Positions 9,001 to 16,940 of a stretch of DNA of 64,000 nt are shown here, piece after piece. A program made the translations under genes and the position numbers. The notes under the pieces are model-generated. The model saw nothing but the letters and a program-made list of their open reading frames with translations. It had not been told where the DNA came from and ran no database searches. Position 1 is the stretch's first letter. Each line of letters starts with the position of its first letter. This DNA is from Streptomyces sp. NRRL B-1347 (GTDB lineage: Bacteria > Actinomycetota > Actinomycetes > Streptomycetales > Streptomycetaceae), in the NCBI RefSeq assembly GCF_000720325.1, contig NZ_JOJM01000006.1:1-64000 (forward strand). Reading direction: 5' to 3'.

Positions 9001-9636
9001 GGCGCGGGCATGTACGTGGCGATGAAGGACCTGGAGATCCGAGGGGCCGGAAACCTCCTCGGCGGCGAGCAGTCGGGCCACATCGCGGGCGTCGGCTTCG
9101 ACCTCTACGTGCGCATGGTGGGCGAGGCCGTCGCCGACTACCGCGCCTCCCTCGAAGGCGGAGTGGAGGAGGAGCCGCCGCTGGAGGTGAAGATCGAGCT
9201 GCCGGTCGACGCGCACGTCCCGCACGACTACGCGCCCGGCGAGCGGCTGCGCCTCCAGGCCTACCGCGCCATCGCCTCCGCCAACTCCGAGGAGGACGTC
9301 AAGGCCGTCCGCGAGGAGCTCACCGACCGCTACGGCAAGCTGCCGGAGCCGGTCGAGAACCTCCTCCTCGTGGCGGGCCTGCGCATGCTGGCGCGGGCCT
9401 GCGGCGTCGGCGAGATCGTCCTCCAGGGCACGAACATCCGCTTCGCGCCGGTGGAGCTGCGGGAGTCCCAGGAGCTGCGCCTGAAGCGGCTCTACCCCGG
9501 CTCGGTCATCAAGGGGGCCACGCACCAGGTGCTCGTGCCCCGGCCGAAGACCGCGAAGGTCGGCGGCAAGCCGCTGGTCGGACGTGAACTCCTCGGCTGG
9601 GTGGGGGAGTTCCTGGCCTCGGTCCTCGGGTCGTAG
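6100..9636 (+). CDS. mfd: Transcription-repair coupling factor Mfd
   Basis: This 1178-residue ATP-dependent DNA translocase removes RNA polymerase stalled at lesions and recruits UvrA for nucleotide excision repair. It has an N-terminal UvrB-like region, an RNA-polymerase-interacting CarD-like domain from about residue 497 (EPGDYIVHEQHGVGRY), a RecG-like motor with Walker A GDVGYGKTE (about 655), a DEEQ box (VDEEQRFG, about 756), helicase motifs V/VI (VSTTIVESGIDI, QLRGRVGRG), and a C-terminal TRCF domain. Length is normal for the family. I chose the ATG at 6100. The GTG at 6052 would add 16 residues unlike other Mfd N-termini. It stands alone between a palindromic repeat and a convergent gene. 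Confidence 0.97.
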   Translation: MTLHGLLDAVVKDAALTEAVKAAVDGNRPHVDLVGPPAARPFAVAALARESRRTVLAVTATGREAEDLAAALRTILPPEGVAEYPSWETLPHERLSPRSDTVGRRLAVLRRLAHPSTDGADPETGPVSVIVAPVRSVLQPQVKGLGDLEPVELRTGRSADLNDVVDALGAAAYSRVELVEKRGEFAVRGGILDVFPPTEEHPLRVEFWGDDVEEIRYFKVADQRSLEVAEHGLWAPPCRELLLTDDVRARARELAEAHPELGELLGKIAEGIAVEGMESLAPVLVDDMELLLDVLPEGSMAVVCDPERVRTRAADLVATSQEFLQASWAATAGGGEAPIDVGAASLWGIADVRDRARELGMMWWSVSPFAADEVLGADTLKLGMHAPETYRGDTAKALADTKGWLADGWRTVYVTEGHGPAARTVEVLGGEGIAARLDADLAGISPSVVHVACGSIDYGFVDQELRLAVLTETDLTGQKAAGKDGQRMPARRRKTIDPLTLEPGDYIVHEQHGVGRYIEMVQRTVQGATREYLVVEYAPAKRGQPGDRLYIPTDQLEQITKYVGGEAPTLHRLGGADWTKTKARAKKAVKEIAADLIKLYSARMAAPGHTFGPDTPWQRELEDAFPYAETPDQLTTIAEVKEDMEKSVPMDRLICGDVGYGKTEIAVRAAFKAVQDGKQVAVLVPTTLLVQQHFGTFTERYGQFPVNVRALSRFQTDTESKATLEGLKDGSVDIVIGTHRLFSSETKFKDLGLVIVDEEQRFGVEHKEQLKKLRANVDVLTMSATPIPRTLEMAVTGIREMSTITTPPEERHPVLTFVGPYEEKQIGAAIRRELLREGQVFYIHNRVESIDRAAARLREIVPEARIATAHGQMSEQALEQVVVDFWEKKFDVLVSTTIVESGIDISNANTLIVERGDNFGLSQLHQLRGRVGRGRERGYAYFLYPPEKPLTETAHERLATIAQHTEMGAGMYVAMKDLEIRGAGNLLGGEQSGHIAGVGFDLYVRMVGEAVADYRASLEGGVEEEPPLEVKIELPVDAHVPHDYAPGERLRLQAYRAIASANSEEDVKAVREELTDRYGKLPEPVENLLLVAGLRMLARACGVGEIVLQGTNIRFAPVELRESQELRLKRLYPGSVIKGATHQVLVPRPKTAKVGGKPLVGRELLGWVGEFLASVLGS

Positions 9637-9638
9637 CC

Positions 9639-9706
9639 CGGCGGCGTGCGCGCCCCAGGGCGGGCCCGGGGCGGGTCCGGGCGGGCTCAGGGCGTGCACG
9701 CCGCCG
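9639..9706. terminator. Imperfect long hairpin between convergent genes
   Basis: A 17-bp inverted repeat with one mismatch (9639-9655 with 9690-9706) spans the gap between mfd and the convergent SnoaL-like gene and overlaps the latter's last codons. It may end transcription from both sides. The loop is long (34 nt), so confidence is modest. Confidence 0.45.
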
Positions 9707-10109
9707 CGACGGAGAGGCTGTTCTCGTACAGGTGGTGCCGGGTGATCCGGCCGTTCTCGACGGTCAGGCGCAGCGCGAAGGGGCCATCGAAGGACTTCCC
9801 GGTGGCGCGTACGGTGCCCGACAGATGGCCCATGATGACGGCGTCCTGCCCGCTCACCAGGTACGTGTCCACGCTCGCCCGCGCGTCCTCGGCGACCGTG
9901 TGGCTCGCCAACTCCTCGCCCTGGGCGGCGCATTCGGCGCCGGTGGAGCGCGAGCGTATCCACGGGACGACGGGGTTCTCGGCGAGCAGCCAGTCGACGT
10001 CGTCGGCGAAGATCTCGGTGAGGCGCGCGGTGTCGTTGGCGATGCGCGCGGCGAAGAAGGCGTCGACGGTGGCGCGGGTGGCGTCCTCGACCGTGACTTC
10101 GGTGGCCAT
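9687..10109 (-). CDS. SnoaL/NTF2-like fold protein
   Basis: This 140-residue soluble protein has the small alpha+beta cone layout of the SnoaL-like/NTF2 superfamily: helical N-terminus (VEDATRATVDAFFAARIAND), DDVDW near residue 35, then beta strands ending in RITRHHLYENSL. Relatives include ketosteroid isomerase-type enzymes and orphan proteins, so a reaction cannot be assigned. The ATG at 10109 has GAGGGAGCC just upstream. The frame extends 17 codons further but without a ribosome site. It is monocistronic and convergent with mfd. Confidence 0.75.
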   Translation of the reverse strand: MATEVTVEDATRATVDAFFAARIANDTARLTEIFADDVDWLLAENPVVPWIRSRSTGAECAAQGEELASHTVAEDARASVDTYLVSGQDAVIMGHLSGTVRATGKSFDGPFALRLTVENGRITRHHLYENSLSVAAACTP

Positions 10110-10269
10110 GGTGGCTCCCTCTCTGGCGTGACCGGAACCCCGTGCGGGTCCTGCTGACACCCTGGAGACTGCCAGGGCGCAGGGTGGCGGTCGATTACCT
10201 GTCAGGTAGCCGACGGCCCGTCAGGGCATTCGAGTACCGTGGGGGCCGGTCCATGGGGAGGGAAATTTC

Positions 10270-11007
10270 GTGAAGTTCGGGGACACGGGGCGGCGCACTG
10301 CCGCTTGCGCCGTCGTACTGGCCGCCGCGCTCGGCGCCCTGGCCGGCTGCGACGACGGTGACAAGGACAGGGCGAAGGACGGCGGCGCGCCCGGCGGGCG
10401 CGCGGGCTCCGCGCTGGCCGCCGTGGACTCACTGACCGTCAAGGGCCGTGCCCCCAAGACCGGTTACGAGCGCGCGCGGTTCGGCAGCGCCTGGGCGGAC
10501 ACCGACTCCAACGGCTGCGGCACCCGCGACGACATACTCAAGCGGGACCTGAAGAGCGTGAAGTTCCGGGACGGCGACTGCGTGGTCGCCTCGGGGACGC
10601 TCGCACCCGACCCGTACACCGGCAAGGACGTGACGTTCACGCGCGGCCGCAGCCGTGTCGACATCGACCACGTCGTGGCGCTCTCCGACGCCTGGCAGAA
10701 GGGCGCGCAGCGCTGGGACGCCAGCAAGCGCATAGCCCTCGCCAACGACCCCCTGAACCTCCTCGCCGTCGACGCGCGCCCCAACCGCGGCAAGGGCGAC
10801 GGCGACACCGCGACGTGGCTGCCGCCCGACAAGGGCTTCCGCTGCACGTACGTGGCGCGGCAGGTGGCGGTGAAGAAGAAGTACGAGCTGTCGGTGACGG
10901 GCGCCGAGCGGGACGCGATGCGGCGGGTCCTGGCGGGCTGCCCCGAGGAGAGGCTGCCCGGCGGCGGAAACCCGACCCGGGCCCCGGAGCGCTTCCGGGC
11001 GCGGTGA
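10270..11007 (+). CDS. Secreted HNH (DUF1524) nuclease-like lipoprotein
   Basis: This 245-residue protein has an N-terminal signal with lipobox LAGC (Cys about residue 27), so it is likely membrane-anchored outside the cell. The C-terminal part is a DUF1524 HNH-type domain: IDHVVALSDAW around residue 132, then NDPLNLLAVDARPNRGKGD around 160. The DH pair and the later Asn and His/Lys residues are the usual metal site. Secreted proteins of this kind are common in actinobacteria and are presumed nucleases, without proven substrate. The GTG at 10270 has GGGAGGGA about 8 nt upstream. The gene is convergent with the next lipoprotein gene. Confidence 0.85.
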   Translation: MKFGDTGRRTAACAVVLAAALGALAGCDDGDKDRAKDGGAPGGRAGSALAAVDSLTVKGRAPKTGYERARFGSAWADTDSNGCGTRDDILKRDLKSVKFRDGDCVVASGTLAPDPYTGKDVTFTRGRSRVDIDHVVALSDAWQKGAQRWDASKRIALANDPLNLLAVDARPNRGKGDGDTATWLPPDKGFRCTYVARQVAVKKKYELSVTGAERDAMRRVLAGCPEERLPGGGNPTRAPERFRAR

Positions 11008-11021
11008 CGCGGGCGTCCGGC

Positions 11022-11070
11022 GTGCCGGTGCCGGTGCCGGTGCCGGTGCCGGTGCGGGTGCCGGTGCGGG
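11022..11070. repeat. Hexanucleotide GTGCCG microsatellite
   Basis: About eight tandem GTGCCG/GTGCGG units lie between two convergent lipoprotein genes. This type of tract is prone to slippage. It is not coding. Confidence 0.85.
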
Positions 11071-11103
11071 GCGCTCGGCGCGCGCCCCGCGGCCCGGCGG
11101 GTG

Positions 11104-11880
11104 TCAGCCGTCCAGCTTGTCGAGGTCGAGCACGTCACCCTTCGGCGGGGTCGCCTTCACGGGCTTCTCGAAGTCGGTGAAGGTGATCGTGTCCCGCTTC
11201 TTGCCCTTGCCCGGGTCGTTGACCGCCTTCAGGAGATACGGCTTGCCCTCGGTGGCCACATAGAGCGTCGCCCGCTCCTTGCCGTCGGTCTCGTGCAGGG
11301 CGATCGCCGGGACGCCGTCGACCGTGGTCGTCCTGCCCTTGCGCGCCGCCGAGTCGACGTCCTTGAAGTCCGCGAGGACGGTCGTCAGGTCGCAGAACTG
11401 GGCGAAGTCCTTCTCGTCGGACTTCGTGGTGCTGGTCTTCACCCAGCGGTCCGCCATCATGTCGATCGACGCGTCTACGTCGGACTTCGGCTCGCCCTTC
11501 ATCTCGGAGCGCAGGAACGCGGCGTCGTACCGCATGTACACGGTCTTGCCCTTACCGATCAGGTCGACCGAGCCCTCGCCGCCGGTGCCGATGGTCCCGA
11601 CGCACTGCCCCTCGGTGTCGAGCGCGAGGTCGATGTGGCCGGGGCCGCCGCCGTCCGCCATGGACCCCTTCATGCGGAGCGAGGACGCGCCGCTCGTGGC
11701 CTTCACGGCCTTGTCGATGATCTGCGGCCCCGACAGGTCCGCGAACGGGTCCTTCTTCTTCGTCGCTGCCGACTTCTTGGTGTCGTCGGACTTGTCGCCC
11801 CCGCAGCCCGTCAGCGTGACGGTCGCGGCGGTGGCGAGGCAGAGCGCGGCGAAGGCCGTGCGGCGCGAAAAGGCGTGCAT
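11104..11880 (-). CDS. LolA-fold-like surface lipoprotein
   Basis: This 258-residue lipoprotein has an N-terminal signal with lipobox LTGC. The mature part has the beta-strand succession seen in actinobacterial LppX/LprG-like and LolA-like lipoproteins (RMKGSM, IDLALD, TVYMRY, ATLYVATEGKPYLLKA). Such proteins carry lipids or act as sensors at the cell surface. That role is by fold only. Its start ATG at 11880 has GGGGGGA upstream. The gene is divergent from the methylase gene, and the shared gap holds a perfect inverted repeat. I am sure it is a lipoprotein, less sure of the fold. Confidence 0.78.
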   Translation of the reverse strand: MHAFSRRTAFAALCLATAATVTLTGCGGDKSDDTKKSAATKKKDPFADLSGPQIIDKAVKATSGASSLRMKGSMADGGGPGHIDLALDTEGQCVGTIGTGGEGSVDLIGKGKTVYMRYDAAFLRSEMKGEPKSDVDASIDMMADRWVKTSTTKSDEKDFAQFCDLTTVLADFKDVDSAARKGRTTTVDGVPAIALHETDGKERATLYVATEGKPYLLKAVNDPGKGKKRDTITFTDFEKPVKATPPKGDVLDLDKLDG

Positions 11881-11931
11881 GGAGAGTCCCCCCAGGGAGT
11901 TCGTGTTCAGCTCGGCTATCAGACCAGAAGC

Positions 11932-11959
11932 TTGTGAACCGAGTCAACACCGTTCACAA
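11932..11959. promoter_or_regulatory. Perfect inverted repeat TTGTGAAC-N12-GTTCACAA
   Basis: Eight-base arms at 11932-11939 and 11952-11959 are exact inverted copies, with centres 20 bp apart (two helical turns). The site lies 52 bp upstream of the lipoprotein start in the divergent promoter region, where an operator would be expected. The arms resemble a Rex half-site but the spacing is wrong for Rex. Confidence 0.6.
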
Positions 11960-12082
11960 TCAATACGTGATTAACGGCCGTGAAGGGGTGTGCGCGACTC
12001 GCGTGGGTAGGCTCGGCGTCACACGCGGTGCGCGATGACCGACGCGCGCCGCACGCGGGATCGAGCGACGAGGGGCGGGGCA

Positions 12083-14449
12083 GTGGGGACCAGCGGGCCG
12101 ACGCGGCCGGGCGGGAGCACGGGGGACGCGACACACGACAAGGCCGGGGCCGGCGGGGCGGCCGGGGCAGGGCGGGCAGACAGGGTTTCTGGGACGCCCG
12201 AGGCGCATGGGACGCCCGAGGCGCATGGGACGCCCGAGGCGCATGGGACGCCCGAGGCGCATGGGATGCCCGAGGCACACAGGACACACAGGGCGCACAT
12301 GACGCACGGGGCGGGTGCCACCGAGGTGACCGCCGCCGGGATCGCCCGCCTCGCCGGAGTCGGCCGCGCCGCGGTCAGCAACTGGCGCCGCCGCCACGCC
12401 GACTTCCCCAAGCCCGTCGGCGGCACCGACACCAGCCCCTCCTTCGCGCTCGCCGAGGTCGAGCAGTGGCTGCGCGGCCAGGGCAAACTCTCCGAAGTGC
12501 CGCTGCGCGAACGGGTCTGGCAGCAGCTCGCGGGACACCCCGCGGGCCCCGTCACCGCCCTGCTGCACGCGGGCTGCGGCCTGCTGCTCGTGCACGACCG
12601 GCACACCGACTGGCTGCGCCTGAGCGCCGTGTCCGACGCGCACCTGGCGCGGCTGCTCCCGGACGCCCTCGACACCGTGCTCACCCCGAGGTTCGGCAAG
12701 GCGCGGCGGGCCCGCGCCGTGCGCGTCCCCGCGACGCCCGAACTCCTGCCGTCCGTCCCGCTGCTGCGCTCCGCCGCCGAACTCGCCGCCGAACTCGGCG
12801 CGCACAAGGCGTACGAGTTCCTGCTCGGCCGCCATCTCGACGCCAACCCCCGCCAGTACACGCTCACCCCCCAGGGCCCCGCCGAGCTCATGGCCGCGCT
12901 CGCCGGGCCCGCCCGCAGCGTGCTCGACCCGGCCTGCGGCACCGGCGCCCTGCTGCGCGCCGCCGCGGGCGCCCCCGGCCAGCAGCTGTACGGCCAGGAC
13001 AGCGCCCCCGACCTCGCCGCGCTCACCGCGCTGCGCCTGGCCCTCGGCTCCGACGCCCCGGCCACCGTGCGCACCGCCGCCGCCGACGCCCTGCGCGCCG
13101 ACGCCCACCCGGACGTCGCCGCCGACGCCGTCCTGTGCCACCCGCCGTTCAACGACCGCAACTGGGGCCACGACGAGCTCTCCTACGACGCCCGCTGGGA
13201 GTACGGCCTGCCGGCCCGCACCGAGTCCGAACTCGCCTGGGTGCAGCACGCCCTGGCCCGCCTCCGCGACGGCGGCACCGCCGTCCTGCTGATGCCGCCC
13301 GCCGCCGCGTCCCGCCGCTCGGGCCGCCGCATCCGCGCCGACCTGCTGCGCCGCGGCGCCCTGCGCGCCGTGATCGCGCTGCCGCCGGGCGCGGCGCCCC
13401 CGTACAACCTGCCGCTGCACGTCTGGGTCCTGCGCAGGCCGGGCCCCGGCGCGCCCGCCGCCCCCGAGGCCCTCCTGGTCGAGGCCGCCGAGGCCACGGC
13501 CGCCGCCGACGGCAGGCACCCCGACGCACGGCACCCCGAATCCCGGCACACCGACGGGCGCGACCCGCGCGCCTGGCCGCCCGTGCAGGACGCGGTGCTC
13601 GACGCCTACCACCGCTTCGAGCGGCACGGCACCCTCGAGGAGATCCCCGGCTTCGCCCTTTCGGTGCCGGTGCTCGAACTCCTCGACGACGAGGTCGACC
13701 TGGCGCCCGCGCGCCGCCTGCCGCCCCGGGCCGCGGGCGGCGGCGTGCGGGAGCTGGGCGAGGTCCGCGACCGGCTCGGCGCGACCCTGCGCCTGACCGC
13801 GGACCTCACCCCGCCGCGGGCCGCGCCCGGCGCCCCCGACACCGCGCGCTGGCCGCTCACCACCGTCGGCGAACTCGCCCGCGCGGGCGCCCTGGTGATC
13901 CGCACCGGCGGCGTCGCCGCCGCGGCCGGGGTGCCGGTCCTCACCGACCACGACGTGCTCACCGGCGCGACCCCGGCCCCTCCGGTCGCCCCGGCCGCGC
14001 CCCCCGACGACGGCATGCCCGCCCAGGCGGAGCGGCCCGTGCTCACCGAGCCCGGCGACGTCGTCGTGCCCGTCTCCGGCGGCGCCGCCGCCCGCGTCGT
14101 CGACGAGGCCACCGCGGGCGCCGCCCTCGGCCGCGGCCTCGCGCTGCTCCGCCCCGACCCGGCGGCGCTCGACCCCTGGTTCCTCGCCGGGTTCCTGCGC
14201 GGCACCGCCAACAACCGCCAGGCCAGCAGCTACGCCTCCACCTCCGCCCGGCTCGACGTGCGCCGCCTCCAGCTGCCCCGTCTGCCGCCGGAGCGCCAGC
14301 GCGGCTACGGCGAGCGGTTCCGCGCGCTTGCCGCCTTCGAGGACGCGCTGCGGCTCGCGGGCCGCCTGGGGGAGCAACTGGTGCGCGGAATGTACGACGG
14401 ACTCACCGACGGCACGGTCGCGCCGGACGCACCGGACCCGGCCCCGTGA
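12083..14449 (+). CDS. N-6 adenine DNA methylase-like protein with N-terminal HTH
   Basis: A SAM-dependent DNA methyltransferase fold of the HsdM/N-6 class: motif I (LDPACGTGAL) around residue 290, and motif IV as CHPPFND around residue 352. It is preceded by a helix-turn-helix-like segment (GIARLAGVGRAAVSNWRRRH). The catalytic motif is normally (N/D/S)PP(Y/F). Here the first residue is His, so activity is uncertain. The C-terminal third could be a target-recognition region. No restriction or specificity subunit is adjacent. The start is unclear: GTG 12083 has GAGGGG upstream (788 aa), ATG 12035 lacks a ribosome site, and ATG 12299 (716 aa) lies just past a tandem repeat. It is probably an orphan methylase or a regulator derived from one. 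Confidence 0.75.
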   Translation: MGTSGPTRPGGSTGDATHDKAGAGGAAGAGRADRVSGTPEAHGTPEAHGTPEAHGTPEAHGMPEAHRTHRAHMTHGAGATEVTAAGIARLAGVGRAAVSNWRRRHADFPKPVGGTDTSPSFALAEVEQWLRGQGKLSEVPLRERVWQQLAGHPAGPVTALLHAGCGLLLVHDRHTDWLRLSAVSDAHLARLLPDALDTVLTPRFGKARRARAVRVPATPELLPSVPLLRSAAELAAELGAHKAYEFLLGRHLDANPRQYTLTPQGPAELMAALAGPARSVLDPACGTGALLRAAAGAPGQQLYGQDSAPDLAALTALRLALGSDAPATVRTAAADALRADAHPDVAADAVLCHPPFNDRNWGHDELSYDARWEYGLPARTESELAWVQHALARLRDGGTAVLLMPPAAASRRSGRRIRADLLRRGALRAVIALPPGAAPPYNLPLHVWVLRRPGPGAPAAPEALLVEAAEATAAADGRHPDARHPESRHTDGRDPRAWPPVQDAVLDAYHRFERHGTLEEIPGFALSVPVLELLDDEVDLAPARRLPPRAAGGGVRELGEVRDRLGATLRLTADLTPPRAAPGAPDTARWPLTTVGELARAGALVIRTGGVAAAAGVPVLTDHDVLTGATPAPPVAPAAPPDDGMPAQAERPVLTEPGDVVVPVSGGAAARVVDEATAGAALGRGLALLRPDPAALDPWFLAGFLRGTANNRQASSYASTSARLDVRRLQLPRLPPERQRGYGERFRALAAFEDALRLAGRLGEQLVRGMYDGLTDGTVAPDAPDPAP
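12191..12298. repeat. 18-bp tandem repeat encoding GTPEAH units
   Basis: GGGACGCCCGAGGCGCAT repeats perfectly four times (12191-12262), then two diverging copies follow to 12298. In frame it gives Gly-Thr-Pro-Glu-Ala-His hexapeptides. It lies in the disordered N-terminus of the methylase-like gene, or upstream of it if ATG 12299 is the true start. Confidence 0.9.
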
Positions 14450-14627
14450 CCGGCGCGGCAGGCACCACGGGCACCACCCGCACCGGGAGCGGCGGACCGC
14501 CACGTACCGCGTGATCGGCACGTGATCAGTACGACAACGGTTCGGTACAACCCGATTCGGGTCCCCGGAGTCGGCCTATACGCTCGAATCCTCAACCGTT
14601 CGCTTCGTCAGGTATCCAGGAGCAGCC

Positions 14628-15215
14628 ATGCACGGCCACGGCTACGCGCCGCCGCCCCCGCCGGCCCCCTCGGCCTCGTCGACCGGCTCGCCCGTGACGA
14701 TGCGCGTGCTGTTCGTGGTGCTCGCCGTCCTGACGTGCGGCCTGCTGGCGTGGGCCGCGATGCTGCGGCTCGCCCTCGTGACGCGCGCGGTGCGCGACTG
14801 GGTGTTCTTCGTGGTCGTCGTCGGCTTCGACGTGCTCGCCGTGGTGCTCATCGGCGTCGACAAGGGCGACGAGGAGTTCGCCGGGCCCGGGAACACGGGC
14901 ATGACGATCCTCGTCTCCACGCTGGTGCCCGTGATCGCCTACTACCTGACCATGGACATCCGCCACCACGCGCGGCTCGCCCGCGCCCAGGCCGCGTACC
15001 AGCAGACGCAGTTCCCGGCCTACCCGCCGCAGCAGCACCAGCCGTCGTACGGCTACCCGACGCAGAGCACGCCCGTCCCCGCCCCCGCGCCGCACCCGGC
15101 GCCCGCCCCGCCGCCGAATCCGCCGGGCCGGCAGCCGCCCGCCCGCATCGACCAGGTCCGGGCCGAGCTCGACGAGCTGAGCGACTACCTGCGCAAGCAG
15201 GAAGGCGGCAGCTGA
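14628..15215 (+). CDS. Three-helix membrane protein beside a Ser/Thr kinase
   Basis: This 195-residue protein has a Pro-rich N-terminus, three transmembrane segments (about residues 25-45, 50-70, 85-105), a Pro/Gln-rich cytoplasmic linker and a short coiled coil at the end (RIDQVRAELDELSDYLRKQ). The ATG follows CAGGAGCAGCC. It ends 2 bp before the kinase GTG, so the two are probably one operon and it could localise or present substrate to the kinase. I recognise no defined family. Confidence 0.7.
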   Translation: MHGHGYAPPPPPAPSASSTGSPVTMRVLFVVLAVLTCGLLAWAAMLRLALVTRAVRDWVFFVVVVGFDVLAVVLIGVDKGDEEFAGPGNTGMTILVSTLVPVIAYYLTMDIRHHARLARAQAAYQQTQFPAYPPQQHQPSYGYPTQSTPVPAPAPHPAPAPPPNPPGRQPPARIDQVRAELDELSDYLRKQEGGS

Positions 15216-15217
15216 CC

Positions 15218-16750
15218 GTGGCGGCGGGCACCGACCGACGCGTCGTCGCCGGGCGCTACGAGCTGGCCACCCTCATCGGCCAGGGCGGCATGGGCCAGGT
15301 CTGGACGGCGTACGACCAGCGCCTCGACCGCCGCGTCGCGGTCAAGCTGCTTCGCCCGGACAAGGTCGCGGGCGCCGAGGCCGACGAGCTGCGCCGCCGC
15401 TTCGTCCGCGAGTGCCGCGTCACCGCGCAGGTCGACCACCCCGGCCTGGTCACCGTGCACGACGCGGGCAGCGACGACGACGACCTCTACCTGGTCATGC
15501 AGTACGTCGACGGCGCCGACCTCGGCGACCACCTCGCCGAGCACGCCCCCTACCCCTGGCAGTGGGCGGTCGCCGTCGCCGCCCAGCTGTGCGCGGTGCT
15601 CTCCGCGGTGCACGCGGTGCCGATCGTGCACCGCGACCTCAAGCCGCGGAACGTGATGGTCCGCCAGGACGGCACGCTCACCATCCTCGACCTCGGCATC
15701 GCCTCGGTCATGGACACCGACACCACCCGGCTCACCCACACCGGCTCCCCGATCGGCAGCCCCTCGTACATGGCGCCGGAGCAGGCCATGGGCGGCGCCG
15801 TCGGCCCGTACACCGATCTGTACGCGCTCGGCGTGCTGCTCCACGAACTCCTCAGCGGCGACGTGCCGTTCGCCGGTTCGACGGCCCTCGGCGTGCTGCA
15901 CCGGCATCTGTACGAGCCGCCGCTGCCCGTGCGGCGCCTGCGCCCCGAGGTCCCCGAGCCCGTGGAGTCCCTGGTCCTGCGCCTGCTCGCCAAGGACCCC
16001 CAGCACCGGCCCGCCAGCGCCCAGGACGTCTACGAGGACCTTGTGCCGCTGCTGCCCGCGCGCTCCGCGCCGTCCGGCCGCCCGCTCGACCCGACCCGCC
16101 CGTTCCTGCGCCCGCACGCGCCCTGGCCGGACCGCGCCACGACCCCCGCCGCGACCCCGCAGGCCCAGCCGCCCCGGCCGGGCCACGGCCAGGACGTCGC
16201 ACGCGCCGTCGACGAGGTCAAGCGGCTGCTCGGCGAGGGCCGCATCACCCAGGCCGTGGACGTCCTCGGCTCGATCCTGCCGGCCGCCGCCGCCCAGCAC
16301 GGCGAGCACTCACCGGTCGTCCGCACCCTGCGCAAGCAGTACGCGGCGACGCTGATGGACGACGGCCAGTACCGCCGCGCCCTGCCGGAGCTGCGCCGCC
16401 TCGCCGACCAGCGCGCCGCCGAGTCCGGCCACGCCGACCCGCAGTCCCTCCAGTTCCGCTACGAGGCGGCGCAGTGCCTGGAACAGCTCGGCGAACCGGC
16501 CGCGGCCCTGGCCGAGTACCGCGCCCTGCTCCCTTACTACGAGAACCAGTACGCGACGGACGACATCCGCCAGTCCCTGGAGATCCGCCGCCGCATCGGC
16601 CACCTCCTGCTCGCCCTCGGGGACCGCTCGGCGGCCCACGACACGCTGGCGCGGCTCGTCCTGGACGCGGAGCGCGTCCACGGGATCGGGCACCCCTTCC
16701 CCGCGGAGATCCGCCGCACCCTCCAGTGGCTGGGGCAAGTGCGCGGATAG
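15218..16750 (+). CDS. Hanks-type Ser/Thr kinase with TPR-like C-terminus
   Basis: This 510-residue PknB-family kinase shows the glycine loop GQGGMG (about residue 23), catalytic Lys in VAVKLL, the catalytic loop HRDLKPRN (about 139), DLG in place of DFG (about 157), and SYMAPEQ in the activation segment. After a Pro-rich linker, residues about 330-510 are helical repeats (YRRALPELRRLADQ, AAALAEYRALLPYYENQ) that look like tetratricopeptide repeats. No transmembrane helix is visible, unlike PknB itself, so it is predicted cytoplasmic and perhaps held to the membrane by the preceding protein. The GTG at 15218 follows AGGAAGG. Targets are unknown. Confidence 0.93.
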   Translation: MAAGTDRRVVAGRYELATLIGQGGMGQVWTAYDQRLDRRVAVKLLRPDKVAGAEADELRRRFVRECRVTAQVDHPGLVTVHDAGSDDDDLYLVMQYVDGADLGDHLAEHAPYPWQWAVAVAAQLCAVLSAVHAVPIVHRDLKPRNVMVRQDGTLTILDLGIASVMDTDTTRLTHTGSPIGSPSYMAPEQAMGGAVGPYTDLYALGVLLHELLSGDVPFAGSTALGVLHRHLYEPPLPVRRLRPEVPEPVESLVLRLLAKDPQHRPASAQDVYEDLVPLLPARSAPSGRPLDPTRPFLRPHAPWPDRATTPAATPQAQPPRPGHGQDVARAVDEVKRLLGEGRITQAVDVLGSILPAAAAQHGEHSPVVRTLRKQYAATLMDDGQYRRALPELRRLADQRAAESGHADPQSLQFRYEAAQCLEQLGEPAAALAEYRALLPYYENQYATDDIRQSLEIRRRIGHLLLALGDRSAAHDTLARLVLDAERVHGIGHPFPAEIRRTLQWLGQVRG

Positions 16751-16940
16751 GGCGGTTTCCGGACGCCGGGGGTGCCCCAACTCCCGGTGAGTCGTTGGTG
16801 GTGGCGCGTCCCCCTGAACGGACTGAAGCAACTGGACGAAAGTTCTGGGGGAAGGGTGGCCGAGACGACCACCGCTGCCTACCATCGATCACCGCAAGAC
16901 TTTGTGCAGCGAAGCACAATCTCTCCACCGGGAGGCCAAC

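Noticed and set aside
2935-9963. Open minus-strand frame of 2342 codons across the permease and mfd genes
   Set aside because: It is the antisense shadow of GC-rich genes, has low-complexity Arg/Asp/Gly composition and no motif, while both plus-strand genes have complete family signatures.
11022-11070. Terminator between the convergent lipoprotein genes
   Set aside because: The GTGCCG microsatellite does not form a stable hairpin of the usual type. I kept it only as a repeat.
12191-12298. CRISPR array suggested by regular repeats
   Set aside because: Units are 18 bp, directly adjacent with no spacers, and in frame. It is a coding tandem repeat. No cas genes are present.
11960-14521. Minus- and alternate-frame reading frames over the methylase gene
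   Set aside because: Repetitive Arg/Gly/Ala sequence without domains. The plus frame carries methylase motifs I and IV.
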